From: Streptomyces sp. HD
GTDB lineage: Bacteria > Actinomycetota > Actinomycetes > Streptomycetales > Streptomycetaceae
Direction: 5' to 3'
DNA length: 64,000 nt
Assembly: GCF_028369295.1 (NCBI RefSeq)
Contig: NZ_JAQMYP010000056.1
Location: forward strand, 1-64,000
Below are positions 1 through 7,747 of this stretch, piece by piece. Within the stretch, counting starts at the first letter, position 1. Each line of letters starts with the position of its first letter. The notes under the pieces are model-generated. The model was not told where the DNA came from. It saw only the letters and a program-made list of their open reading frames with translations, and ran no database searches. The position numbers were made by a program, and so were the translations under genes.

Positions 1-32
1 TGGGGGGGGGGGCGGGGGGGGGGCCCCCCCCC
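1..32. other. G/C homopolymer tract at window edge, probable assembly or contig-end artefact
   Basis: The window opens with 11 G (2-12), one C, 10 G (14-23) and 9 C (24-32). The tract lies inside the reading frame of the ABC transporter gene on the minus strand, where it would encode a Gly/Pro run instead of the charged helix expected after the conserved N-L-R-M-F-G-R-L-Y segment. Complementary G10/C9 runs at the edge of otherwise normal GC-rich coding sequence look like a sequencing or assembly end. This is an inference; the sequence alone cannot prove it. Confidence 0.6.
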
Positions 33-349
33 TCGCCCAGGTGGTAGAGCCGCCCAAACATGCGCAGGTTCTCGCGGCCGCTCAATTTCGGGTCGACCGC
101 GGGGTGCTGGCCCACCAGGCCGATGTGGAACCGGACCAGGTGCGCCTGCCGCCGGACGTCCAGGCCCGCGACCCTGACCTGCCCGCTGTCGAACGCCGTC
201 AGGGTGGACAGGACCCGGACCGCGGTGGTCTTGCCCGCGCCATTGGGGCCGAGCAGGCCGCAGACCGTGCCCCTGGGGACGTGCAAATCGAATCCGTCCA
301 GGGCCTGCGTGCCCGCGTACCGCTTCCGCACCTCCTCGGCAAGGATCAT
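1..349 (-). CDS. ABC transporter ATP-binding subunit, DrrA-like (partial, 3' end missing)
   Basis: This is the N-terminal part of an ATPase of the DrrA type, which drives export of glycosylated aromatic antibiotics such as daunorubicin. From the ATG at 349 the protein starts M-I-L-A-E-E-V-R-K-R-Y. It has a Walker A motif G-P-N-G-A-G-K-T-T near residue 35 and a Q-loop region (G-L-V-G-Q) near residue 80. The family usually has about 320 residues; only about 105 are present, and the last ten or so are corrupted by the homopolymer tract. A membrane partner (DrrB-like) would lie outside the window. A TTG at 373 is an alternative start. The position at the cluster edge suggests product export and self-resistance. 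Confidence 0.8.
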   Translation of the reverse strand, partial: MILAEEVRKRYAGTQALDGFDLHVPRGTVCGLLGPNGAGKTTAVRVLSTLTAFDSGQVRVAGLDVRRQAHLVRFHIGLVGQHPAVDPKLSGRENLRMFGRLYHLGEGGGPPPAPPP

Positions 350-594
350 GGGCTCGTCGATGGGCGTGGACAATCTGTACCTCGCAGACGGGCGCGGCGC
401 GTCCGGCGCCGTGGGGCAGGGACGCACCGGACCGTAGGAACGGGCGCTGGAGTCTGGGTGCAGCGGCGCTCGAACGGCCCTTTCCGGCCGCGCCCTAGGG
501 AGCCTTGAGGGCGGCTGCCTACCTTCGGCACGGCCCGTGGCCCGCTCCGTCCACGTCCGGCCCGGGCGCACCAGCCCACCCTCAGGGAGCACCT
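350..594. promoter_or_regulatory. Divergent intergenic region between ABC transporter and first glycosyltransferase
   Basis: This is 245 bases between two divergently transcribed starts, so it must hold promoters for both. I could not pick out a convincing -35/-10 pair or operator by eye. A weak ribosome-binding sequence (C-A-G-G-G-A-G) precedes the ATG at 595. Confidence 0.35.
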
Positions 595-1806
595 ATGCGC
601 GTACTCATCATGTCCACCCCGGCCGCCAGCCATCTCACGGTCATGGTCCCGCTGGCCTGGGCGCTGCGCGCGGCCGGGCACGAGATCGTCGTGGCGGGAC
701 AGCCCGACATCACGGGTCCCGCGGCGGCAGCGGGGCTGTCCACCGCCGTGATCGGTGACCTCTTCGACGCCACGGAGGCAATCAGGGCCAAACTGCCCGC
801 GGGCAAGCGGCCCAACGAGGCGGGCCGCGCGCAGGCGTCCGGTGCGGACACCGTGACGCTCGTGCAGCCCTGGCTGTTCCACGCCCGCTACCTGACGACG
901 TTCTACCTCGATTTCGCCCGACAGTGGCGGCCGGACCTGGTGATCAGCGACCCCTACGAGTTCAGCGCGGCGGCGGTCGCAGGGATCCTCGGCGTGCCGC
1001 TGGTGCACCACCGATGGGACCTGCATCCGGTGGACGACAGTGCGCTCGGGCTCGCCCGCACAGTGCTCGGCGCCCGGCTCGCGCGGCTCGGCCTCGACGG
1101 TGAACTCCCCGCGCCCGCACTTGTCATCGACACCGCACCGGCCGCCCTCCGGCTCGGGCCGGAGGATGCGCAGGCAGTGGAATCCGGGGCGCCGGCCGGA
1201 GGCCCTCCCGTGCAGCCCATGCGGTACGTCCCCTACAACGGAGTCGCCTCCCTGCCGGACTGGGTACAGGAGCCGCCGGGCCGTCCGCGCGTCGCCGTCA
1301 CCTTCGGCGCGCTCACCGCGGAACTCAACGGCATCCCCCTCTACCGGGCCGTCATCGACGCCATCGGGGGGCTGGACGGTGTGGAAGCACTGGTGACACT
1401 GCCCGACGCCCACCGAGCGGAGCTCGGACCGGTCGGACCCGGAGTGCGGGTGGTTTCCCCGCTTCCGCTGACGTTGTTCCTCCGTACCTGCGACGCGGTC
1501 GTCCACCACGGGGGGACCGGCAGCTCGCTCACCGCCGGTGCACTCGGAGTGCCGCAGCTGATCCTCCCGCAGCTCGGCAACGAAGCCGTGTGGGCCGAGC
1601 AGATGGCGGCCACCGGCGCCGCGCGCGCCGTGACCGAGCCCGCGCTCCAGAACGATCCCGAAGTGCTGAGGGAGGCGCTCACTGTACTGCTGAGTGACGG
1701 CCGGTACGCGGCCGGTGCGCGGAGGCTCGTGGAGGAGATGGCGGCCATGCCCGCGCCGCCGCGGGTCGTCGACGGGCTGGAGCGGCTCGTGGCGGGTGCG
1801 GCATGA
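595..1806 (+). CDS. GT1-family deoxysugar glycosyltransferase (1 of 6)
   Basis: This 403-residue glycosyltransferase has the two-domain (GT-B) organisation of the antibiotic enzymes (EryCIII/UrdGT type) that transfer NDP-activated deoxysugars to a polyketide aglycone or growing sugar chain. The N-terminal pattern (M-R-V-L-I-M...S-H-L, V-P-L-A-W-A-L-R-A-A-G-H-E) is the acceptor-domain signature. The nucleotide-sugar motif H-H-G-G-T-G is at about 304-309, followed by G-V-P-Q-L-I-L-P-Q. The ATG at 595 was chosen because all six paralogues begin M-R-V/I at this point; the open frame upstream to 505 has no family similarity. Its stop overlaps the next start by 4 bases, so the two are probably translated together. 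Acceptor and donor cannot be assigned. Confidence 0.9.
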   Translation: MRVLIMSTPAASHLTVMVPLAWALRAAGHEIVVAGQPDITGPAAAAGLSTAVIGDLFDATEAIRAKLPAGKRPNEAGRAQASGADTVTLVQPWLFHARYLTTFYLDFARQWRPDLVISDPYEFSAAAVAGILGVPLVHHRWDLHPVDDSALGLARTVLGARLARLGLDGELPAPALVIDTAPAALRLGPEDAQAVESGAPAGGPPVQPMRYVPYNGVASLPDWVQEPPGRPRVAVTFGALTAELNGIPLYRAVIDAIGGLDGVEALVTLPDAHRAELGPVGPGVRVVSPLPLTLFLRTCDAVVHHGGTGSSLTAGALGVPQLILPQLGNEAVWAEQMAATGAARAVTEPALQNDPEVLREALTVLLSDGRYAAGARRLVEEMAAMPAPPRVVDGLERLVAGAA

Positions 1807-3005
1807 GGGTCATCGTGACGGCGCTCGCCCCGAGTCACCTGCTGTGCATGACGCCGCTGGCCTGGGCGCTGCGCTCCGCGGGGCACGAGGTGCTGGTGGC
1901 CGGGCGCGCGGACGTCGCCGCCATGGCCGGGCGGTCCGGTCTCGACGCGGTGGGGGCCGGGGGCGGGGGCGGGCGCAGGGGCCGTCCGGCGCCGGCTCCG
2001 CGCGTCGCGCCCCCGCCGGTGCATTCGTCGGCACGCTGGTCCGACGAGGCGGCCGACATCTGGGGACCGGCGGCGGAGAAGTGGCCCGCGCGCGTCGGCG
2101 CGGTCATCGATGACTGCCTGACGGCCGCCCGGTACTGGCGCGCCGACCTCGTGCTGTGCGATCCCGCCGAGTTCACCGGGCTCATCGTCGGAGGCCTGCT
2201 CGGCATTCCGACGGTGATGCACTGGTGGGGTGCGCCTGACCGGATGTCGGCCGAGGCGCTGCGCAGAGCCGGGCCGATCCTCGCACCGCTCTGCGCGGAG
2301 TTGGGCCTCGCCGGGGGACTGCCGCGCCCCGACCTCGTGATCGACCCCTGCCCGCCGAGCCTGCGGCTGCCCGGTTCGCACGAAGAACCCCCGCAGCCCA
2401 TGCGGTTCGTGCCCAGCAACGGCGCCGGGGCCGTACCGCGCTGGGCCGGTGCGCCCCGTGGGCGGCGGCGCGCCTGTGTGTCGTTCGGCGCGTTCGGCGG
2501 GGAGGCCCTCGCGAACGGCGGTGAACTCCCCGCGCTCCTGGGTGCCGTGGGGGAGGCGCTCGGCCGCGACCACGATGTTGTCGTACCGCTCCCCCCGGAG
2601 CTGCACCGTGGGCTCGGCGAACTGCCGCCCGGTGTACGGCTGGTGGCGCCCGCTCCGCTCGACTCTTTCCTGCACACCTGTGACGTGGTCGTGCACCACG
2701 GCGGTACCGGAACCGCGATGACCGCCCTCACGCACGGCCTCCCGCAGATCGTGTGCGGCACCCCGCACCCCGCCCTCGCAGGGTGCGGCGACGGACTGGT
2801 GCGCCGTGGTGCGGCCGTGCGGGTACCCGCGGACGGGGCGGACCCCGTCGCCTTGCGGGCGGGGCTGCGGAAGGCGGCGGACACGGTGAGCGACGACGAG
2901 CGGTTCGCCCGGAACGCCCGGGAAGCCGCCGCGGAGAACGCCGCCCAGCCGACGCCCGCGGCGACGGTGTCGGTCCTGGAGGCACTGGTGGCCCGGGCCG
3001 CCTGA
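1803..3005 (+). CDS. GT1-family deoxysugar glycosyltransferase (2 of 6)
   Basis: This 400-residue paralogue of the preceding gene is translationally coupled to it by an ATGA overlap. The N-terminus M-R-V-I-V-T-A-L-A-P-S-H and the donor motif H-H-G-G-T-G at about 298-303 support the family call. Residues about 48-72 are a Gly/Arg/Pro/Ala low-complexity stretch encoded by long G and C runs (about 1945-2025), where relatives have an ordered acceptor-binding segment. That could be real divergence or a pair of compensating sequencing indels. The short GT1-GT2 unit ends 36 bases before the convergent GT3 gene. Confidence 0.87.
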   Translation: MRVIVTALAPSHLLCMTPLAWALRSAGHEVLVAGRADVAAMAGRSGLDAVGAGGGGGRRGRPAPAPRVAPPPVHSSARWSDEAADIWGPAAEKWPARVGAVIDDCLTAARYWRADLVLCDPAEFTGLIVGGLLGIPTVMHWWGAPDRMSAEALRRAGPILAPLCAELGLAGGLPRPDLVIDPCPPSLRLPGSHEEPPQPMRFVPSNGAGAVPRWAGAPRGRRRACVSFGAFGGEALANGGELPALLGAVGEALGRDHDVVVPLPPELHRGLGELPPGVRLVAPAPLDSFLHTCDVVVHHGGTGTAMTALTHGLPQIVCGTPHPALAGCGDGLVRRGAAVRVPADGADPVALRAGLRKAADTVSDDERFARNAREAAAENAAQPTPAATVSVLEALVARAA

Positions 3006-3041
3006 GCGGCCCTGGGCCGGTTGCCGAGCGCCGCCGGAGCG

Positions 3042-4238
3042 TCAGACCGCGCCCGCGGCGCACTCCTCCAGAAACCCGACGACCTGCGACGGTGAGGGCA
3101 TGGCCGCCATCTCGGCGCGCACCCCGGCCGCCCCGGACCGCAGTGCCGGGTCGGTCAGCAGCCGCTTGACGGCCGCCCGCACCTCGTCGGCGCCCGCCGT
3201 CGCCTCCACCGTCAGCCCCGCGCCCGCGTTCCGGACCAGCTGTCCCCAGTGCCGCTGGACCATGTGCCCGGTCATCACGAGCTGCGGTACGCCCAGGGCG
3301 AGGCTGGTCATCCCCGTGCCCACGCCGCCGTGGTGGATCACCGCCGCGCAGGTCGGCAGCAGCAGATCGAGCGGGAAGGATTCGACGACGCGGCCCCCGG
3401 AGGGCACGGCGGACCCGGGCAGATCGCGGGCGTCCTTGACCGCCACAACCACGTCGGCGCCGTACGCGGTCAGGGCATGCAGGAGGCGGCGCTGCGCCTC
3501 CTCCCCGTGCAGTCCCCCGCCCCCGGCCTCCGAGACACCCAGGGTGAGGCAGACGCGCGGCCGGTGCCCCGGTGCGAGCAGCCAGTCCGGTACTTCGCCG
3601 GGGCCGCTGTAGGGCGTGTAGCGCAGGCCGATCCGCCGGAAGGGCAGAGGCGTGCACAGGCTCGGCGGACTCGGGTCGATCCATCCGGCCGTGCCGGTGA
3701 CCGGCTCGGCGCCGAAACGGCGGAACAGCGGGGCGAACTGCGGCATGATCCCCTCGTCCGCCACGTCGAGGAAACCGCCCATCGTGGTGCCCCACGTATG
3801 GCCGACCGCCGGGATTCCGGCGGCCGCGGCGGCCACCCGCCCCACCAGGGCCCCGGTGTCGTGCACGATCACGTCGGGCCGCCATGCGCGCACCAGGGCG
3901 ACCGTTTCGTCCGCCATCCCGTCCGCGATGGCGATCATCTTCCGGCCGCCTGCGATCAGCACCTCGCGTTCGGTCGGGGCGAATCCGTCCTCGGCCCCCT
4001 CCTCGCGCATCCGCTGCCGGACCTCCGCGACGAAGCTCTGCTTCACCTCGTTCTGGAGTGCGGCGATCCGGTCCTCGCTGCCGACCGCCGCGACCGGCAG
4101 CCCGGCCCGGGTGACCTGGCCGACGTGCGGCGGGCGGGTCGCCAGCAGCACGTCGTGGCCCTGGAGCCGGGCGGCCCAGGACAGCGGGATGAGCCAGGGG
4201 ACGTGGGAGGGGCCTTGGGCCACGAGCAGTACCCGCAT
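3042..4238 (-). CDS. GT1-family deoxysugar glycosyltransferase (3 of 6)
   Basis: This 398-residue glycosyltransferase starts M-R-V-L-L-V-A-Q-G-P-S-H and carries the donor-binding motif H-H-G-G-V-G-T-G at about 302. The segment after the first 70 residues is longer and more charged than in the neighbours (E-V-K-Q-S-F-V-A-E-V-R-Q-R-M-R-E-E), so its acceptor pocket probably differs. A Shine-Dalgarno sequence A-A-G-G-A lies upstream of the ATG at 4238. It is the last gene of a minus-strand run SDR-GT5-GT4-GT3 that is probably one operon. Donor and acceptor are unknown. Confidence 0.88.
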   Translation of the reverse strand: MRVLLVAQGPSHVPWLIPLSWAARLQGHDVLLATRPPHVGQVTRAGLPVAAVGSEDRIAALQNEVKQSFVAEVRQRMREEGAEDGFAPTEREVLIAGGRKMIAIADGMADETVALVRAWRPDVIVHDTGALVGRVAAAAAGIPAVGHTWGTTMGGFLDVADEGIMPQFAPLFRRFGAEPVTGTAGWIDPSPPSLCTPLPFRRIGLRYTPYSGPGEVPDWLLAPGHRPRVCLTLGVSEAGGGGLHGEEAQRRLLHALTAYGADVVVAVKDARDLPGSAVPSGGRVVESFPLDLLLPTCAAVIHHGGVGTGMTSLALGVPQLVMTGHMVQRHWGQLVRNAGAGLTVEATAGADEVRAAVKRLLTDPALRSGAAGVRAEMAAMPSPSQVVGFLEECAAGAV

Positions 4239-4260
4239 GGGCGGTCGTCCTTGTCGTCAG

Positions 4261-4296
4261 GTGCGTCAGGTGCGTCGGGTGCGTCGGGTGCGTCGG
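4261..4296. repeat. Four tandem copies of a 9-base repeat between GT4 and GT3
   Basis: The plus strand shows G-T-G-C-G-T-C-R-G repeated four times without spacers, in the 68-base gap upstream of the GT3 start. It lies in the untranslated spacer of the minus-strand operon. It may come from replication slippage; no function is evident. Confidence 0.75.
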
Positions 4297-4306
4297 TGGT
4301 GGTTCG

Positions 4307-5443
4307 TCAGCAGGCGGGCGTGCGACGTGCGACGAGCTCTTCCAGCTCCTCCACGAGCTCGGCGGGTGTGGGCAGCGCTTCGATGCCGGAACGCAGGAGC
4401 TGTGCCGAGGTGCCGTACTCCGGGGTGTCCAGGACGTCGGTCACCGCCCGCGCGACCAGCGCCGCGTCGTGCTGCTCCTCCTCGGAGAGGAGGGCGCGTC
4501 CCGCGCCGGTCGCCGCCACCCGCTCGGCATTCGCCGCCAGGAAGGGCTCTCCCTGCGGCAGGACGAGCTGCGGCACACCGGACGCCAGCGCGGTCAGGGC
4601 GGTGCCGGCGCCGCCGTGGTGGACCACCAAGTCGCTGTGGCGCACGGCAGGCGCGATCGGCATCCCGTGTACGGGACGTACCGAAGGCGGCAGTGCGAGG
4701 GCCGGCTGGGGGTCTCCGGCCGGCAGCGCAAGTACGCCCTCCAGGCGGTCGGTCGCCTCGATCGCCGCCAGGACATGGGCGAAGCCCGCGGGCAGCCGCG
4801 ACTCCGTCCGGAGCTGCTCGCTGCCGCGGACCCCGAGACACACGCACACCCGGCGTCCGGCCGGAGCGCGCAGGAGTTCCCCGGGTATCCCGCCCGGCCC
4901 GTTGTACGGCACGAAGCGCACCGCCCGCGCGGGGGCGAGGGCATCCGACTGGAGGCCCGGCGGGCAGGGGTCGAGCAGCAGGTCCGGGTCGGGCAGGCCG
5001 TGTGCGGCACCGGCCGCCTCAGCGTAGGGGCGCAGCGGCTCGCGCATGGCGTGGTGCAGCGCGGTGCTGAAGTCCTCCGGGCCGTAGCGGTGCACCACCA
5101 GGGGAACGCCGAGCGCGGCGGCCACGATCCACCCCGCGTGCTCCAGCGGGTCGGTCACCACCAGCTCCGCGCCCCATGCCCGGGCGGCGTCCAGATAGCC
5201 GGGCAGGTAGGCCTCCGTGCGCACCGTCCCGGGATTGCGTTCCTCCTCCGGTCCGCGGCCGGTGGCCGGTGCGACCTCGCGCACGGCCAATGCGCTGGTC
5301 GCCAGGCCTGCTTGGTGCGCCGCGGCGGTCACCGGGGCGTCGCCGGTCACGAGCACGTCGTGGCCGCGGGACCGCAGCGCCCAGGCGAGCGGGACGATCG
5401 GCATCAGATGACTGGGTACCAACGCGCTCAGCAGCACGCGCAC
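4307..5443 (-). CDS. GT1-family deoxysugar glycosyltransferase (4 of 6)
   Basis: This 378-residue enzyme begins at a GTG (5443) with a very good Shine-Dalgarno (A-A-G-G-A-G-G-A) 5' of it. The open frame runs on upstream to 6265 but there it is antisense shadow of GT5. Family evidence is the start V-R-V-L-L-S-A-L-V-P-S-H, V-P-L-A-W-A-L-R-S-R-G-H-D and H-H-G-G-A-G-T-A-L-T in the C-terminal donor domain. It is somewhat shorter than its paralogues. It sits between GT5 and GT3 in the minus-strand run. Confidence 0.88.
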   Translation of the reverse strand: MRVLLSALVPSHLMPIVPLAWALRSRGHDVLVTGDAPVTAAAHQAGLATSALAVREVAPATGRGPEEERNPGTVRTEAYLPGYLDAARAWGAELVVTDPLEHAGWIVAAALGVPLVVHRYGPEDFSTALHHAMREPLRPYAEAAGAAHGLPDPDLLLDPCPPGLQSDALAPARAVRFVPYNGPGGIPGELLRAPAGRRVCVCLGVRGSEQLRTESRLPAGFAHVLAAIEATDRLEGVLALPAGDPQPALALPPSVRPVHGMPIAPAVRHSDLVVHHGGAGTALTALASGVPQLVLPQGEPFLAANAERVAATGAGRALLSEEEQHDAALVARAVTDVLDTPEYGTSAQLLRSGIEALPTPAELVEELEELVARRTPAC

Positions 5444-5496
5444 GATTCCTCCTTGGCGGAGTGGGGGTAGTCCGGGGCGGGCGGGGCGGCGGGCCG

Positions 5497-6714
5497 TCAG
5501 GCCGCTGTCACGGTGCGGGCCAGGTCTGCCGCGACCTGCGCCGGTGAGGGCATGGCCGCCATCTCCTCGCGTACGGCGGCGAGGGCGGCGCGGTAGGGCG
5601 AGGCCCCGTCCAGCAGGCGTGACAGGGCCTCGGTCACGGTGGCGGGCCGCTGCTGGTCCTCGGTGAGGACGATGCCCGCGCCCCCGGCGGCGACGCTGCG
5701 GCCGACCTCGGTGTAGATGGGGGACTGGGCGATGACCAGCTGGGGAACTCCGGTGGCCACGGCGGTCATCGCAGTGCCGGCGCCGCCGTGGTGCACCACC
5801 GCGTCGCAGAGCGGCAGCAGGAGGTGGAACGGCGTGTTCTCGGCCACCAGCGTGCCCGGCGGGAGCGTCGGCAACAGGTCCCGCTGGCCCGGCCCGATGG
5901 CCAGGACGGTGTCCACGTCGAGCCCCGACGTGAGGTCGAGCATGCTGCTGACGGCCCTGGTGAGGTCGGAGGCCTCGTACTTGCCGAGGGCGACCCCGCT
6001 GGTGAAGCAGATCCGCGGTCTGCCGCCCTGGGCTGCTGGTGGGAACGGAGCCGTGCTCGGGCCGTTGTACGGGACGTAGCGCATGTCGAGGACCTCGGTG
6101 CCCGTCGAGATCGCGCCGCGCATGCCCGGCGGGCTGGGGTCGATGACCCGCGCCGTGCACGGGCGGGGCTCGGCGCCGTACCTCTCGAAGAGGGCGGCGT
6201 AGCCCGGGGCGTATCCGTCGCGCCGCCGGCTGCGCTCGGAGCCGAGAACCGTGGCCACCTCCCACCCGTGCGCGAGGCTCGGGACGCCGAGGACGGCCGC
6301 GGCCACCGGGCCCGCGAACGCGAGCGGGTCATGGATGACCAGCTCCGGCCGGAACCAGCGGGCGAAGGCCAGGAGTTCGTCGAGCATGGCACCGGCGACG
6401 GCGTGCTGCCGCTCGGCCGCGAACGCCAGCATCCGGGTCTGCCCGTCGCTGAGCAGCTCGGGGCGGCCCGGCCAGCCGGCGGGCCAGTGCTTGTCGGTGT
6501 CCCAGACCGCGGTGTCCTCGGGGCGGGAGAGCGCCCGCAGGTCGACCGGGGCGCCCGTGGGAACGGCGGACAGCCCGGCGTGCCCGATGGCCGTGGCGCA
6601 GGAGTCCGGAGCGGCGACCCGGACGTCGTGCCCCGCGGCCTGGAAGGCCCATGCGAGCGGCACCATGGGGAACAAGTGGCCGGGCGTCGCCCAGGTGACG
6701 AAGAGTACGCGCAT
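5497..6714 (-). CDS. GT1-family deoxysugar glycosyltransferase (5 of 6)
   Basis: This 405-residue glycosyltransferase starts M-R-V-L-F-V-T-W-A-T-P-G-H, followed by V-P-L-A-W-A-F-Q-A-A-G-H-D, and has H-H-G-G-A-G-T-A-M-T in the donor-binding half. A G-G-A-A-G-G-A ribosome site precedes the ATG at 6714. The W-A-T-P-G-H start resembles EryCIII/UrdGT2-type enzymes. It is 53 bases upstream of GT4 and 58 bases downstream of the SDR gene, so co-transcription is likely. Confidence 0.89.
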   Translation of the reverse strand: MRVLFVTWATPGHLFPMVPLAWAFQAAGHDVRVAAPDSCATAIGHAGLSAVPTGAPVDLRALSRPEDTAVWDTDKHWPAGWPGRPELLSDGQTRMLAFAAERQHAVAGAMLDELLAFARWFRPELVIHDPLAFAGPVAAAVLGVPSLAHGWEVATVLGSERSRRRDGYAPGYAALFERYGAEPRPCTARVIDPSPPGMRGAISTGTEVLDMRYVPYNGPSTAPFPPAAQGGRPRICFTSGVALGKYEASDLTRAVSSMLDLTSGLDVDTVLAIGPGQRDLLPTLPPGTLVAENTPFHLLLPLCDAVVHHGGAGTAMTAVATGVPQLVIAQSPIYTEVGRSVAAGGAGIVLTEDQQRPATVTEALSRLLDGASPYRAALAAVREEMAAMPSPAQVAADLARTVTAA

Positions 6715-6772
6715 GATCTGCCAAGTCCTTCCGAAAACAACGGCCTTGTGGGCGTGGCGTGCCGCCGGGCGG

Positions 6773-7534
6773 TCACCTGCCGCCGGTGACTTGGAGCGTT
6801 TCGCCGCAGATGTTCGAGTTCGCGCCGGATCCCAGGAAGAGGACGGCGTCGGCGACCGCTTCGGGGGTGCTCAGGCGTCCCGTCGGCGTCTGGACCCGCT
6901 CCTTCTCGCGGGCGGCCTCCGGGAGCTTCGCCAGGACACCGTCGGTCAGCGTGAGCCCCGGGGAGACCGCGTTGACCAGAACTCCGTCCGGGCCGGCGTC
7001 CCACGCGAGGCTCCGCGCGAGGCCCTCGAATCCGGCCTTGACCGCCCCGTAGAACTCCTGCCCGGCCAGTCCGTGCCGGGCGATGTGCGAGGACAGCAGC
7101 ACGATGCGGCCCCAGCCGGCGGCGCGCATGGCGGGCAGCGCGGCGGACACCGTGTTCAAGGTGCCCGTCAGGTTCTCCTGCAGGACGGTCCGCCACTCGT
7201 CGGCGGGCACGTCCTCGAAGTGCTCGCCGGGGGCGCGCCGTCGGCCACGCGTGACGGCGCAGGTCACCAGGGTGTCCAACCTGCCCCAGTGGTCCAGGAC
7301 TTCGCCGGTCATGGCGGCCGGGGACGCCGCCTCGTCCAGGGCGTGGCGGACGGCCATCGCGCGGCCGTCCGCGGCGCCCAGCTCGTCGGCGAGCGCGGTC
7401 GCCGCGTCCTTGCCGGTCCGGTAGGCCACGGCGACGCGCGCTCCCTCGCCGGCGAAACGCCGGGCGACGGCGCGTCCGATGCCACCCGTCGCGCCGGTCA
7501 CCACGACGACACGTCGGGACAGTCCCAGATCCAC
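6773..7534 (-). CDS. Short-chain dehydrogenase/ketoreductase (polyketide tailoring)
   Basis: This 253-residue classical SDR has the NADP(H)-binding motif T-G-A-T-G-G-I-G near residue 13, the catalytic S-S-H and Y-G-A-V-K (Y-x3-K), and a C-terminal G-E-T-L-Q-V-T-G-G-R typical of FabG-like enzymes. The GTG at 7534 is chosen because a G-G-A-G-G-A-G ribosome site precedes it and homology begins there; the open frame continues to 7867 without family similarity. It heads the minus-strand run with three glycosyltransferases. It probably reduces a ketone on the aromatic scaffold or a sugar intermediate; the substrate cannot be read from sequence. Confidence 0.86.
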   Translation of the reverse strand: MDLGLSRRVVVVTGATGGIGRAVARRFAGEGARVAVAYRTGKDAATALADELGAADGRAMAVRHALDEAASPAAMTGEVLDHWGRLDTLVTCAVTRGRRRAPGEHFEDVPADEWRTVLQENLTGTLNTVSAALPAMRAAGWGRIVLLSSHIARHGLAGQEFYGAVKAGFEGLARSLAWDAGPDGVLVNAVSPGLTLTDGVLAKLPEAAREKERVQTPTGRLSTPEAVADAVLFLGSGANSNICGETLQVTGGR

Positions 7535-7747
7535 GGTGCTCCTCCAGCGGGGGCAGGGGTCGGCAGGTTGCGCTGTCACCGTCGCCACGCCCGCTGGAGG
7601 AGGGATGGAGCTCTGGTGGAACCGGGCCGCACCGGTCGCGGGGCCCATGACGGCGCCCCATCGCGGCTCGACCGCCGGCCGAGCCGCGGCCTGCAGGCTC
7701 GCCGCGTTCTTCCTGCTCTTCCCGACGGCGAAAGGATGGAGGCGCGG

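Noticed and set aside
4261..4296. Short tandem repeats considered as a CRISPR or iteron array
   Set aside because: Nine-base units without spacers, only four copies and no cas or rep gene nearby.
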